NCBI RefSeq assembly: GCF_033958435.1
Contig: NC_134137.1
Location: 177,085,501 to 177,149,500 of the forward strand
Source of the DNA: Carettochelys insculpta
Taxonomy: Eukaryota > Chordata > Testudines > Carettochelyidae
Reading direction: 5' to 3'
Length of the DNA: 64,000 nt
The notes under the pieces are model-generated. The model worked only from the letters and a program-made list of their open reading frames with translations, was not told the origin of the DNA and did not search any database. The position numbers were made by a program, and so were the translations under genes. Shown in pieces: positions 10,809 to 20,669 of the stretch; position 1 is the first letter of the stretch; every line of letters starts with the position of its first letter.

Positions 10809-12100
10809 CTACCCAGCAGTAACCCAAAATAGGAAATGGGTAATCGGATCATGTGCAGCTTGTCCCCGAGAGGACTGCTGTCGAGAGACGGGTATCCTGT
10901 GAAGGGTGTAGTGCTTGGCGAAGGTGTCATAGGATGACCAGGTCGCCGCTCTGCAAATGTCTTTTAGCGCAACGCCCTTGAAAAAGGGTGTTGATGCCGC
11001 CACCGCCCTAGTGGAGTGAGGCCTGGGCGTGACCAGTAAAGGAGTCTTTTTGAGTTCGTAGCACATTTTTATGCAGGATACGATGTGCTTCGAGATTCTC
11101 TGCGAAGAGAGACCTTCTCCTATCGATTTGGGAGCGACAGAGACTAGGAGTCTGTCCGTTTTCTGGAAGGACTTGGTCCTGTTTAATTAGAAGGCTAGCG
11201 CCCTCCTCACGTCCAGGAGATGTAGGCGCGCCTCTTTGTTAGAGTTATGAGGCTTTGGATAAAACAAGGGTAAAACAATAGGTTCGTTAATATGAAACTC
11301 AGAAGAAACTTTAGGAACAAAGGCTGGATGCTGCCGTATGGTTACCGCCTCCTTGGAAAATACTGTGCAGGGTGGCGTTCCCATAACTGCCGCAAGCTCG
11401 CTCACCCTGCGAGCTGACGTGATTGCGAGAAGGAAAGTCGTCGTTATCGTAACGAGGCGGAGGGAAACCATGGCTAAAGGCTCGAACGGTGGTCCCATTA
11501 GCACATTAAGCACCAGGTCCAAGTTCCACGAAGGTGGAAGCGGTTTCCGACGGGGGTATAGGTTTACCAACCCTTTGAGGAACCTGGTAACCATGGGATG
11601 GGCGAACACCGTGTGCCCTTCCTCTTCGTGTCTGAACGCCGAAATGGCGGCAAGGTGGACCTTTAACGAGGATAGTGAGAGTCCTCCTCTCTTGAGGTCC
11701 AGTAAATACTCTAATATTACAGGTATAGGCACTGAAAGGGGGGCTAACTGTTTGGTAGAACACCATGGCGTGAAGCGAGTCCATTTCTGATTGTAGGTCT
11801 TCCTGGTGGAAGTCCTCCTCCTACTTTCTAGGACTTGTTGCACTTCCTCCGTACATTTGCTCTCTAGGGAGCTGAGCCATGGATTAACCACGCTTGTAGT
11901 CACAGGCCTTGAGGGTGTGGATGCACTATGGACCCCTGGGCTTGCGTGAGCAGATCCGGCGCCACCAGAAGGGGCATCGGTAGACGGTCCGACATGCACA
12001 GGAGTAGGGGGAACCATTGCTGTCGATCCCACGTTGGGACTATCAGGATCATTCGGGCTCCTTCCCTCCTGGCTTTCTGCAAGACTTTGTGGATCAGCAC
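10809..12100 (-). pseudogene. DIRS copy B tyrosine recombinase
   Basis: The main frame is 12032-11187, continued by 11066-10809. Near 11190 a TAC codon of copy A corresponds to TAA, a premature stop, and one or more frame breaks follow. The core-binding-like segment RKTYNQKWTRF, the TSARRVSEL arginine box near 11410, and an intact HSTR box (Arg codon 11009-11007) are present. The tail has DTFAKHY, whose tyrosine is a candidate nucleophile. An upstream frame (12595-11900) overlaps RNase H and probably supplies the recombinase N-terminus after a frame change. Compared with copy A, the active-site arginine is kept but the chain is cut. Confidence 0.86.
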
Positions 12101-13760
12101 TGTGGGAGGGAAAGCGTCAAGCAGGGGGCCCCTCCACGAGATCGCAAATGCGTCCCCCAGGGACCCCGTCCCAGTCCTGCCCTGGAACAGAATTGTGGGC
12201 ACTTCTTGTTGTGCTGAGTGGCAAACAGGTCTATCTGGGGAAACCCCCATGCGTGAAAAATCGGTCGTAGCAGATCGGGACGGATCTGCCACTCGAGCAT
12301 GAGTGTGAAACGCCTGCTCAGCTGTTCTGCCTTCATATTGTGAGCGCCTGGTAAGTACGAGGCTTTCAAGGTTATATTGTTGGCGATGCAGCAGTTCCAC
12401 AACCGGACTGCTTCCGCACACAAGGCACGGGACCGAGCTCCTCCTTGCCGATTTATATAAAACATGGTGGAGGTATTGTCTGAACTGATCCCGACTACTT
12501 TGCCTTGTATACGGTCTTGAAAGTGTCTGCAGGCATTGGACACCGCTCTGAGCTCCAGTGTATTTATGTGCAGTGACTGTTCCGTGGAGGACCACAGTCC
12601 TTGCGTCACCTCTTCACCCATGTGTGCTCCCCACCCTATGTGGAAGGCATCTGTAGTAAGAAAAACCGATATTTGTGGTTGGTGGAAGGGTACCCGTTAG
12701 CATGTTCTTGGGATTTACCCACCATTGCAGGGATTTGCGCACCTCTGCTGTGGGCGACACCACCCTGTGAACAGTGTGTGCTGCCGGTTTGTGTACACTC
12801 GCCAGCCAGTGCTGCATGCTGTGCATGTGTAACCTGGCGTTCTGTACTACGAACGTCGCTGCTGCCATGTGGCCCAGCAGCTGTAAGCACGTCAGAACTG
12901 GCACCGTAGGGCTGAAGGTGATGACTTGCACGAGGGAGCCGATGGCCTGAAAGCGTGTCTCTGGCAGATACACTCTCGCTGTAATAAAATTTATGCGTGC
13001 CCCTATGAACTCTATGTCCTGTGTGGGGTCTATCTTTGATTTTGCCAGATTGATAACCAGGCCAAGCGAAGAGAACGTGCCTGCTGTGACGCGTATCATG
13101 CGTAGTACCTCTTCCTTCGAGGCCCCTTTGAGTAGGCAGTCGTCCAGATACGGGAATATAAATACCCTGTCTGTGCAGGTAGGCTGACACCACTGCCAAG
13201 GTCTTGGTGAAGACTCTGGGGGCCAAGGAGAGGCCAAACGGTAGGACCTTGTATTGAAAATGTTCTTTGCCTACCATGAACCGGAGGACTCGTCGGTGAG
13301 CCGGATGGATAGTTATGTGGGAATACGCGTCTTGTAAGTCGAGGGCTGCGAACCAATCTCCATCGTCTAGTGCCGTAAGGATGGAGGCGATTGTGATCAT
13401 CCGAAAGCGTTGCTTGCGCAGATACCGGTTGAGGTCTTGAAGATCTAAGATAGGCCTCCAGCCTCCTGTCTTTTTTCCATGACGAAGTATCTCGAGAAGA
13501 ACCCTTTCCCTTGCAGTTGCTCCGGCACTCTTTCTACTGCCCCTATGAGCATAAGATGGTCTACCTCCTGCTTGAGACTCGCTTCGTGGGAGGCATCCTG
13601 CAGGTGGGGCCTGGGTGGAGGTCGTGGCGGTGTGAGCGACTGGAAGGGGATCGCGCACCCCGTGGCTATGATCTCCAGCACCCATTTGTCTGTGGTGATC
13701 CTTTGCCACTGGTCGTAGAATGGTTGGAGGCGATGGTGGAATAACAGCTTCGGATGACAT
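12094..13760 (-). pseudogene. DIRS copy B reverse transcriptase/RNase H
   Basis: Reverse transcriptase begins in the Gag frame just after the Gag stop (WVLEIIATG near 13680), shifts frame near 13460, and shifts again near 13165 into the frame 13237-12614. Blocks seen are GGWRPILDLQDLNRYL, FAALDLQDAY, LPFGLSLAPRVFTK, YLDDCLLKG with both aspartates (codons near 13140-13146), and QLLGHMAAATF. RNase H follows in 12621-12094 with LELRAVSNACRHF, LPGAHNMKAEQLSR and DLFATQHNKK. The protein would reverse-transcribe the element RNA. The frame breaks are short indels next to homopolymers, for example the C run near 13164. Confidence 0.87.
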
Positions 13761-16051
13761 TATGCGATGGTAGTGATGGCGCAGCCCTGGATCTGTGTGT
13801 CAAACTTGTGGCCTTTGGCCCTACCCCGAGGACGCACGGCTCTGTTGGGAACGTCGCCTGGGAGTTCTGTATTGTTGATGCTGTTGATGTTTCCCGTGCT
13901 CATAACCCCTGTGGTACTGGGGCGCTGTGGCTGATACTGGTACCGCCTTTGCTGAGGGTAGTACTTTTTCTTTCTGTATGGAGGGGTGTAAATCCCCAAG
14001 GTCCTAAGAGTGGCTCTTGAGTCTCTACTGGAATGAAGGACCGAGTCAGTTGATTCAGCAAACAGCTTCTGCGTGTCGAAGGGGAGATCGACGATCTTCG
14101 CCTGCAGATCCCTCAGTATACCCAATGTTTGGAGCCAGCACTCCCTTCGCATTACCACTGCTGTAGCTGTTGAGTGTGCTGCTGTGTCCACAACATCCAA
14201 GGCGATCTGAACTCCCATCCTCAAGGCCGCGTAGCCTTCTTGCACGATAGCCTTGAGCACCAGCTTCTTGTCCTCTGGCAGTGAGTCCATGAGGGAGGTT
14301 AACCTAGAGTAGTTGTCGAAATTGTGGTTCGCTAGATGTGCTGCATAATTTGCCATTCTCAACAGTAGAGTGGAGGAGGAGTAGACCTTTCTACCAAACA
14401 GCTCTAGCTTCTTGGCATCTTTGTCCATTCCCCCTGTTTTGAACTGAGACGTTTTTGATCTCTGTTGAGACGATTCTACCACCAGAGAATTTGGTTGCGG
14501 GTGGCTGAATAGGAACTCCATGCTCTTCGCCGGCACGAAGTATTTCTTGTCCACTCTCTTATGGACAGGCGGAATAGTCACACGGGTCTGCCATATCGTG
14601 GTGGCGGACTCCAAGATTGCTTCGTCAAGCGGTATGGCTATTTTAGAGGAGGCCGGAGATCTCAGATTTTTAAGGAGCTTATCGTGCTTCTCTTGCACCT
14701 CTGCTGTCTGGATGCCTTGCGTGAAGGCCACCCTTTTAAACAGCTCTTGGAACTGTTTGAGATCGTCCGGAGGATGGACGTCCCCCGGGGCCGTAGCCTC
14801 ATCCAGGAAGGACAGCGAGGAACCACTAGGGTACACCTCTCTGGACCCCTCCGGGTCCTGTTGACGGTGGTACATCTGCTCGCTAGAAACTTGCGAGGGA
14901 AAATCCCGGGGTTCCAGAACCAACTCCCCCTGAGATATCTGAGTCACTGTCCCCGTTCGCGATTGCCCTTGGGGATACGGGACCGTCTGTGGGGATCTCT
15001 CCCTGGTAGTATGCCTATGGCGTCTATGCCCCACATGATAGGGGCGACCATGGCAACACGGGCACTGCTCCTGGGATGGTGACCTGGACCACTCCCTTGG
15101 TGCATACCCCTTACGTCAGGGGGAGCGAGATCTTCTGGAGACATGGGACGCTGGAGAGACCGATTTGTGATACTACTCAAATGGCTCGAAGCCCAAGAAG
15201 GGCGAAGGTGGTCCAAGCCATGGGGAGGCTGCCTGTAGAAATGGAGATGGAGGCTCCGGATAGGCTAGGGGTGACTCCTGCCTTCTTGTTGGAGTCCGCA
15301 GCACGAGCGGAGGGCTCAGAGAAAGCAGCTCTGCAGCCCTGTCTGGAGAGGGACTGCGGTGCCGTGTTTTCTGTGCTGCCTTTCCCCTCCCCTGTGGGGG
15401 TGGCTCCGCCCCCTGACGCGTCGGGGATCTCGGCCCCGTAGTCTGCACCGCGCTCGGCACGCTCCTCAGCGGTGCCGCGCGGGCGGTCTCCCCCGGTGCC
15501 TGCAGGTGGTGTGCCTGCGCGCTCTGCGCCGCCGGTTCCCCGGGGGTCGGTGCCGCTGTTTGCGGTGCCGCCGGTTCCAGCGCTTGCTTGGCCTCCGCCC
15601 TGCCAGCGGTGCAGGGCGGCTGTTTGATCATTGGAGGCTGAACCTCCGCCACATGCGTCTCCACACCGCCGCCGATCAGCTGTAGCTGCGGCTGGGGGCT
15701 GTGCTCTCCACCCGTCCCGCTCGCTGTTGCTGCTGGCAGGGATCGAGTTGGGGAGATTTTTCTCCGTTTTTGCGCTGATGGGGTTAGGGACGCGGCTTTC
15801 CTTTTATGGGCCCCAGAGGGACCCTCCTGCTGCGGCTGCTCCGGCACGTCTGGCTGGAGGGCCTTGTCGAACAGCAGCATTTTCAGCCGCATTTCCCTGT
15901 CCTTCCTTGCTCTGGCTGTTAACCTGGCGCAGAAGGAACATTTCTGAGTGACATGGGATTCCCCCAAGCACCTTATACACTGACTGTGCACATCAGACGC
16001 TGGCATTGCCTCGCGGCACAACTCACACTTCTTGAATCCTGAAGACGACAT
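13760..16051 (-). pseudogene. DIRS copy B Gag
   Basis: I place the start at the ATG at 16051-16049, because the protein there opens with SSSGFKKCELC and a cysteine-rich set (C-x2-C, C-x2-C, C-x2-C with a histidine) that recurs in copies A and C. An upstream in-frame ATG at 16237 is less likely. The first frame runs to 15173 and is proline- and alanine-rich. The second, 15034-13760, contains SSKIAIPLDEAI, FSHPQPNSLVVES, MANYAAHLANHNF, IALDVVDTAA and a basic tail with PQQRRYQYQPQR. The frames are separated by at least one indel. A single TAA ends Gag at 13761-13759, and reverse transcriptase continues in the same frame after it. Confidence 0.85.
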
Positions 16052-16337
16052 TGTGGTGAGTCTTTGAGTTGTTAATAGGGTACTTAGCACCTTCTCTGTG
16101 CTTGTTCCCCTCTTGGATAAAGCCTGCCATGGTAGGAGGGCTAATGGCCCTAGGCTCCTGGCCTCCGGTGCTCCGCTTGTTACTAGGATTGGAAGCTGTG
16201 AATTCCTTTCCTTTCTTTGTTTTTTTTTTGAAAACAACCACCAACTAACTTAATCTAAGACTGAAGAAACTTTAAAACAATTAACAACGTTAAATACGCT
16301 CACTCTGGCCATAGCCTGAGCGGATTCCGGCTGCAGC

Positions 16338-16518
16338 CGATGGCGGTTAAAGAGGAACTGGCGGGGACCGGATCGCAGAAGTGGCCAGGAGCGCGCAAGG
16401 GAGCGGCGCGCACCGGCACATGCGCAGTCCAGCAGGAGCTGCTTGGAAGATCCAACCTACAGCGCCGGGGCGAGCCCGACACCTAACGTGGAGCGCCCAC
16501 GGGGACACTCAAAGAAGA
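16338..16518 (-). repeat. copy B 5' inverted terminal repeat
   Basis: This is the reverse complement of about 10495-10645 at the other end, over roughly 150 bases including the GC-rich 'ggcgcgcaccggc' type words. Its outer tip ends 'cacggggacactcaaagaaga' immediately before copy A resumes at 16519. The leader 16052-16337 between repeat and gag start is presumably the untranslated region. Confidence 0.86.
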
Positions 16519-18216
16519 ATTAGCCATTCTCAGCAGCAGGGTGGAGGAGGAGTATACCTTTCTGCCAAATAGCTCTAGCTTCTTGGCATCTCTATCCGTT
16601 CCCCCCGCTTTGTACTGGGAAGTCTTCGATCTCTGCTGAAACGATTCTACCACCAGAGAATTTGGTTGTGGGTGACTAAACAGGAACTCCATGCCCTTCG
16701 CCGGGATGAACTATTTCTTATCCGCCCTCTTGTTTACAGGTGGAGTGGAAGCCGGGGTCTGCCATACGGTAGTAGCAGACTCCATGATTGCTTCGTCGAG
16801 CGGGATAGCGATTTTGGACGAGGCCAGAGGCCTCAGGTTTTTGAGGAGCTTGTGGTGCTTCTCCTGCACCTCTGCTGTTTGGATGCCTTGCGTGAAAGCC
16901 ACCCTTTTAAACAGCTCCTGAAACTGTTTGAGGTTGTCCGGGGGGGCAACACCCCCGGGGGCCGTAGCCTTGTCAGGGGAGGACAAGGAGGAACCACTAG
17001 GGTAGACCTCCCTTGAACTCTCAGGGTCCTGCTGCCGGTGGTACACCCTCTCACTGGAGGCTTGCGAGGGAAAATCTCGGGGTTCCAAAATCAGCTCCCC
17101 TTGAGACAGCTGTGTTTCCGTCCCCGCCCATGAGTGCCCGCGGGGGTACTGGGAGGTCGAGGGGGACCTGCCCCTGGGTGTATGCCTGTGGTGTCTATGC
17201 CCAGCGTGATAAGGACGACCGTGGCAGCACGGGCATGGTTCCGGGGATGGAGACCTGGACCACTCTCAAGGTGCATACCCCCGACATCTGGGGGAGCGAG
17301 ATCGTCTGGATGACTGAGACAATGGTGAAACTGGTTTGTGGTAGTACTCCTAAGGGTCAAATCCCTGAAAGGGCGAGGGTGGCCCGAGCCATGGTGACGC
17401 TGGTTCAAGGAACGGAGAAGGAGGCTCTGGGTAAGCTGGGGGAGACCCATGTCTCCTGGTTGGTGTACGCAGCATAAGGGGAAGACTTGTTGAGAGCAGC
17501 CCTGCAGCCCTGTCCAGAGAAGGGCTGCGGTGCCGGGTTTTCGCTGCTGCCTTTCCCCTCCCCTGCGGGGCTGGCTCCGCCCCTCCCCGTGCCCGGGATC
17601 TCGGCCCCACTGTCGGCGCCGCGCTCGGCACGCTCATCTGCGGTGCCGCGCGGGTGGTCTCCTCCGGTGCCTGCAGGCTACGTGCCTGCTGGCCCTGCAC
17701 CGTTGGTGCCGCGGGGATCTGTGCTGCTTGCGGCGGTGCCACCGGTTCCGGCACTTGCCTGGCCACCGCTCTGAATGCGCGGGGCGGCTGCTTAGTAATC
17801 GGAGGCTCAGCCTCTGCCACGTGCGCTGCTGCACTGCCGCTTGCTTGTGACTGCGGCTGGGGGCTGTGTGCTACGCCCGTCCCGCTCGCTGTGACCGCTG
17901 GCAGGGTTCAGGCTGGAGAGAGCTTCCTTCGTTTCTGCACCGAGGGGGTGAGGGACACCGCCTTCCTTTTATGGAGCCCTGTGGGTCCCTCCGGTTGAGG
18001 CCTCTCCGGCACGTCTGGCTGGAGGGCCTTATCAAACAGCAGCATTTTCAGCCGCATTTCTCTATCCTTTCTGGCTCTGGCCATGAGCTTTGCACAGAAG
18101 GAGCATTTCTGGGTGACGTGCGATTCTCCCAGGCACCTAATGCATTGACTGTGCCCATCAGAGGCCGGCATAGCTTCGCGGCACGACTCACACTTCTTGA
18201 ATCCTGAAGACAACAT
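16519..18216 (-). pseudogene. DIRS copy A Gag, N-terminal part
   Basis: It begins with an ATG at 18216 and the N-terminal cysteine set KKCESCREAMPASDGHSQCI, then FDKALQPDVPE. The frame changes near 17900, 17350, 17090 and 16700, with proline- and arginine-rich middle segments as in copy B. It ends at 16519 in the codons for MAN, where copy B interrupts it. The continuation is at 10440-9880. The cysteine/histidine spacing suggests a zinc-binding fold, an inference from the residues only. Confidence 0.84.
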
Positions 18217-18507
18217 TGCGGTGAGTCTTTGAGCTGTTCATAAGGTACTTAGCACCTTCTCTGTGCCTGTTCCCTCTCACGGACTCCAGCCTGCCGCGGC
18301 AGGAGGCCTACTGGCCTTCACGTCCCCGGGTTGCCTCCGCTCCTCCTTCTCATTACTAAGACTTTCTACTTTATATATATGGGTTTTTTTTTTTTGCAAT
18401 AAAGAAACAAACAGTTTAACTAAGAACTCTGAAAAGAAACTCTAAAACTCTGAAAAACTCTAAATACGCTGACTCTGGCCGCAGCCTGAGCAGATTCTGT
18501 CTGCAGC

Positions 18508-18688
18508 CGATGGCAGTTAAGAAGGAACTGGCGGGGACCGGATCGCGCATGTGGCCGGGAGCGCGCAGGGGAGCGGGGCGGGCCGGCGCATGCGCGGTCC
18601 GGCAGAAACTGCTGGAAAGATCCGATCTGCGGCACCGGGGCAAGCCCGACACCTATCGTGGAGCACCCACGGGGACACTCAAGGAAGA
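18508..18688 (-). repeat. copy A 5' inverted terminal repeat
   Basis: This is the reverse complement of about 6560-6722. It ends 'cacggggacactcaaggaaga' at 18688, after which the older reverse transcriptase resumes with the codons for FLLKGP. The untranslated leader 18217-18507 contains a T-rich run near 18382-18395. Confidence 0.85.
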
Positions 18689-18945
18689 ACTTCCTGCTAA
18701 AAGGCCCTATTCAAACAGAAAATTTACACATCACTCAACAACCATCTCTCTTTTCTTACCCCACAGAACTACAGATAAAACGTGCAAATACCTCCCCTAA
18801 GTCAAATAAAACAACTGGACTTCATAGGAGCACATCTGGACTCAGTGGAGGCGAAAGAATCACTGCCAGCACTGTGGTTCACAGTGATGATTAGGTCTTA
18901 GCCTGCATCTACCTGCAACTCTTAGGACACATGGTGACTACCACA
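18689..18945 (+). pseudogene. older plus-strand DIRS reverse transcriptase, 3' part
   Basis: This continues the fragment that stops at 6512. Plus-strand translation shows FLLKGP directly after the junction, then QLDFIGAHLDSVEA and QLLGHMVTT, the usual order downstream of the active-site box. It ends abruptly near 18940 where 'acaaaacaaaaaaagcag' starts. From 18790 it overlaps the right arm of the inverted duplication. Confidence 0.82.
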
Positions 18946-19012
18946 AAACAAAAAAAGCAGTCAAGTAGCAGTTTAAAGACTGTTAAAGACCCAACGTACA
19001 CAGCCGAGTTAC
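18790..19012 (+). repeat. right arm of a large inverted duplication
   Basis: This is nearly the reverse complement of 5940-6195, including the breakpoint from DIRS sequence into a repeat tip. See the left arm for details. Confidence 0.8.
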
Positions 19013-19189
19013 AGCAACTAGGAGGAGTCAGGCTGAAGCTTAAACATGGTTCCACACCCAGATGTTGCTGTAACTTGGCCAAACACAAACAAAGAACCTT
19101 AGCCAGTTTGGCTATACTCAGCCTGGTCAGTGGTAAGGTGAAGTAAAAGCTGGGCGCTGATCGTGCTGCCTCCACGGAGCAGACTCTTG

Positions 19190-19335
19190 CGGCACCCGTC
19201 AGCCACACTGGCTGCCCACTGTGAAGGGACAGTCTGTCCTAGCAGTTAAAGTCTTGGGTGACTCTTGGGGGCATCCGTCAGCCATCTTGGCTGCCCGCTG
19301 CAAATGGACACGCCGTTCTAGCAGCTAAAGACTCG
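19190..19335 (+). repeat. two-copy tandem repeat of about 76 bp
   Basis: The words 'cgtcagcca..tggctgcccgctg' followed by 'cctagcag/ctagcagttaaag' occur at about 19197-19250 and again at about 19275-19335. The rest of 19013-19380 shows no feature I can name. Confidence 0.6.
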
Positions 19336-19379
19336 GATGTAAAATAGGCTCACAGACCACGCATTACCCGGCCATTGGC

Positions 19380-20175
19380 TGACAGCGGAGAAGAGCATGT
19401 CCCTCTCAAAGATGAGGGCCTCTACATTTTTCTGAAGTTGCTTTGCATATGCAATGAGAATAACCAAGATAGTCTGCACATGAGGATGGCAGTTGGTATG
19501 ATACCTGACACACCCTTCTAGTAAAAAGTTAGCCCTGACTGGCCATGGCTTGGAATTGTTCTCTTTTCTGCCTCAGAATATATCGTAACCATAGTTAGCA
19601 AGTAATATCACGTAGTTGGCTGTGGGGAACTGAAGAGTCGCTGAACAGTAAACTTTTTTGTGCCAACAGGTCTAATCTCTTTCACTCCTCTTCTAGGGGT
19701 ATGGATCTGAATTGAGCTTGTCAGTCCCATTGGTTGGGCACTTACACCACTAATGCATTAGGCTGTGGGTGTAAGAAGAGGAAGTCTATGCTTTTATTTG
19801 GCACACAGAATTTCTTGTCCATCCCTTCAATCAGTAAGTGTATTTGCACACCGTTTCTTCCATATTGTTTCTGTTGTTTCCATTAAAGCATTATTTATAG
19901 ACAATGCTGTTTTTGTTGTCAAAAAATGCGTAAGATCTTGAGGAGTTGTGTCTCTGGTACCTCTCAAGCATTTTGGCTCTGTCCCACCCACCTGAATAAT
20001 TCTTGAAAGTGCTTGAAGTCTCTGTAGCAGAGGAAAGCAAGGACTTTACTGCCTCATCAAGAGAAGAGGAGTTGTGATCCATGGATGGTTCCTGTTCTAT
20101 GGTCTCTCCCCTATCTTCTCCCATCTCCATAGAGGGCCTGTGTACCGACATTGTTGCAAAGCACATCCATTTCTT
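19380..20175 (-). pseudogene. DIRS Gag remnant E
   Basis: The minus strand carries DKKFCVPNKSIDFLFLHPQPNA near 19800, matching the DKKYFVPAKSMEFLFSHPQPNS region of copies A and B. Upstream, 20166-19891 is open for 91 codons with a SLDEAVKSLL segment. Downstream to 19380 the similarity fades through many stops. It is in the same orientation as the left inverted-duplication arm, so both may once have been one element; that link is inference. Confidence 0.65.
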
Positions 20176-20669
20176 GTGAGAAGTAGGATAGGTGTAAAAT
20201 TGAGACCTATAGGCTACCAGTGGTTTCCACTACAAGCACTGAATGGGGAATGGCATTAGAGGGTGGCACATCCAGAGGTGAGCACTGCATGGCATATGTC
20301 ACTAGTGCTTTGCTCTCTGGATCTATACTGAAGTTCCATGCCCAATGGAGAAGAGCATCCCTGCACCCACACCTGTCCCTGAGTCCTCTACAACAGGTCA
20401 CAACTCCTTCCTGCTCCAGGTCACAACCCAAATCCATCAACACCCCCTCCTATAACCCTGCCCAAGTCACAATCCCCACTTCACCCAATTCCCTCCCAGA
20501 CCCCATGGGCCCTACCCAATTTCATTCTCCTACTCTGAGCTCCCTTCTGCATCCAACCTCCATCCCAGACCCCCACAAATTCTCCATTAATGCCATACAA
20601 AAGTAAGATACTTGACCACTTAAATTCTTGAAAGTGCCCTGCATAAAAAAATATTGCCCACCCATGTGT
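20176..20669. other. no gene found
   Basis: This C-rich stretch has many 'ccctccc/acccca' words and a spurious open frame of 128 codons with low-complexity composition. It could be the upstream end of Gag remnant E, but I see no diagnostic motif. Confidence 0.4.

Larger units (their letters stand above)
10441..16518 (-). mobile_element. DIRS retrotransposon copy B, full length, inside copy A gag
   Basis: A 6078-bp minus-strand element has both terminal repeats, an internal complementary region, gag, reverse transcriptase/RNase H and tyrosine recombinase. Removing it joins 10440 to 16519 and restores the Gag codons for MANYAAH exactly, with no target duplication. It keeps YLDD and HSTR at the two active sites but has frameshifts near 13165 and 13460 in the reverse transcriptase, a stop in the recombinase near 11190 and frame breaks in gag between 15034 and 15173. 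It must be younger than copy A at this locus. Confidence 0.92.
6513..18688 (-). mobile_element. DIRS retrotransposon copy A, full length, split by copy B
   Basis: Copy A occupies 6513-10440 and 16519-18688, together about 6.1 kb, with the 6078-bp copy B inside its gag gene. On the minus strand it has a 5' terminal repeat (18508-18688), gag, reverse transcriptase/RNase H, tyrosine recombinase, an internal complementary region and a 3' terminal repeat (6513-6722). No target duplication flanks it, as expected for tyrosine-recombinase elements. It has inactivating changes: a frameshift in the recombinase near 7653, HSTW in place of the HxxR box, YLDN in place of YLDD, and a 1-base insertion near 8675. 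Confidence 0.9.

Noticed and set aside
6513..18688. Endogenous retrovirus or other LTR element
   Set aside because: Terminal repeats are inverted, there is no target duplication, and the integration gene is a tyrosine recombinase, not a DDE integrase; no protease or envelope region was seen.
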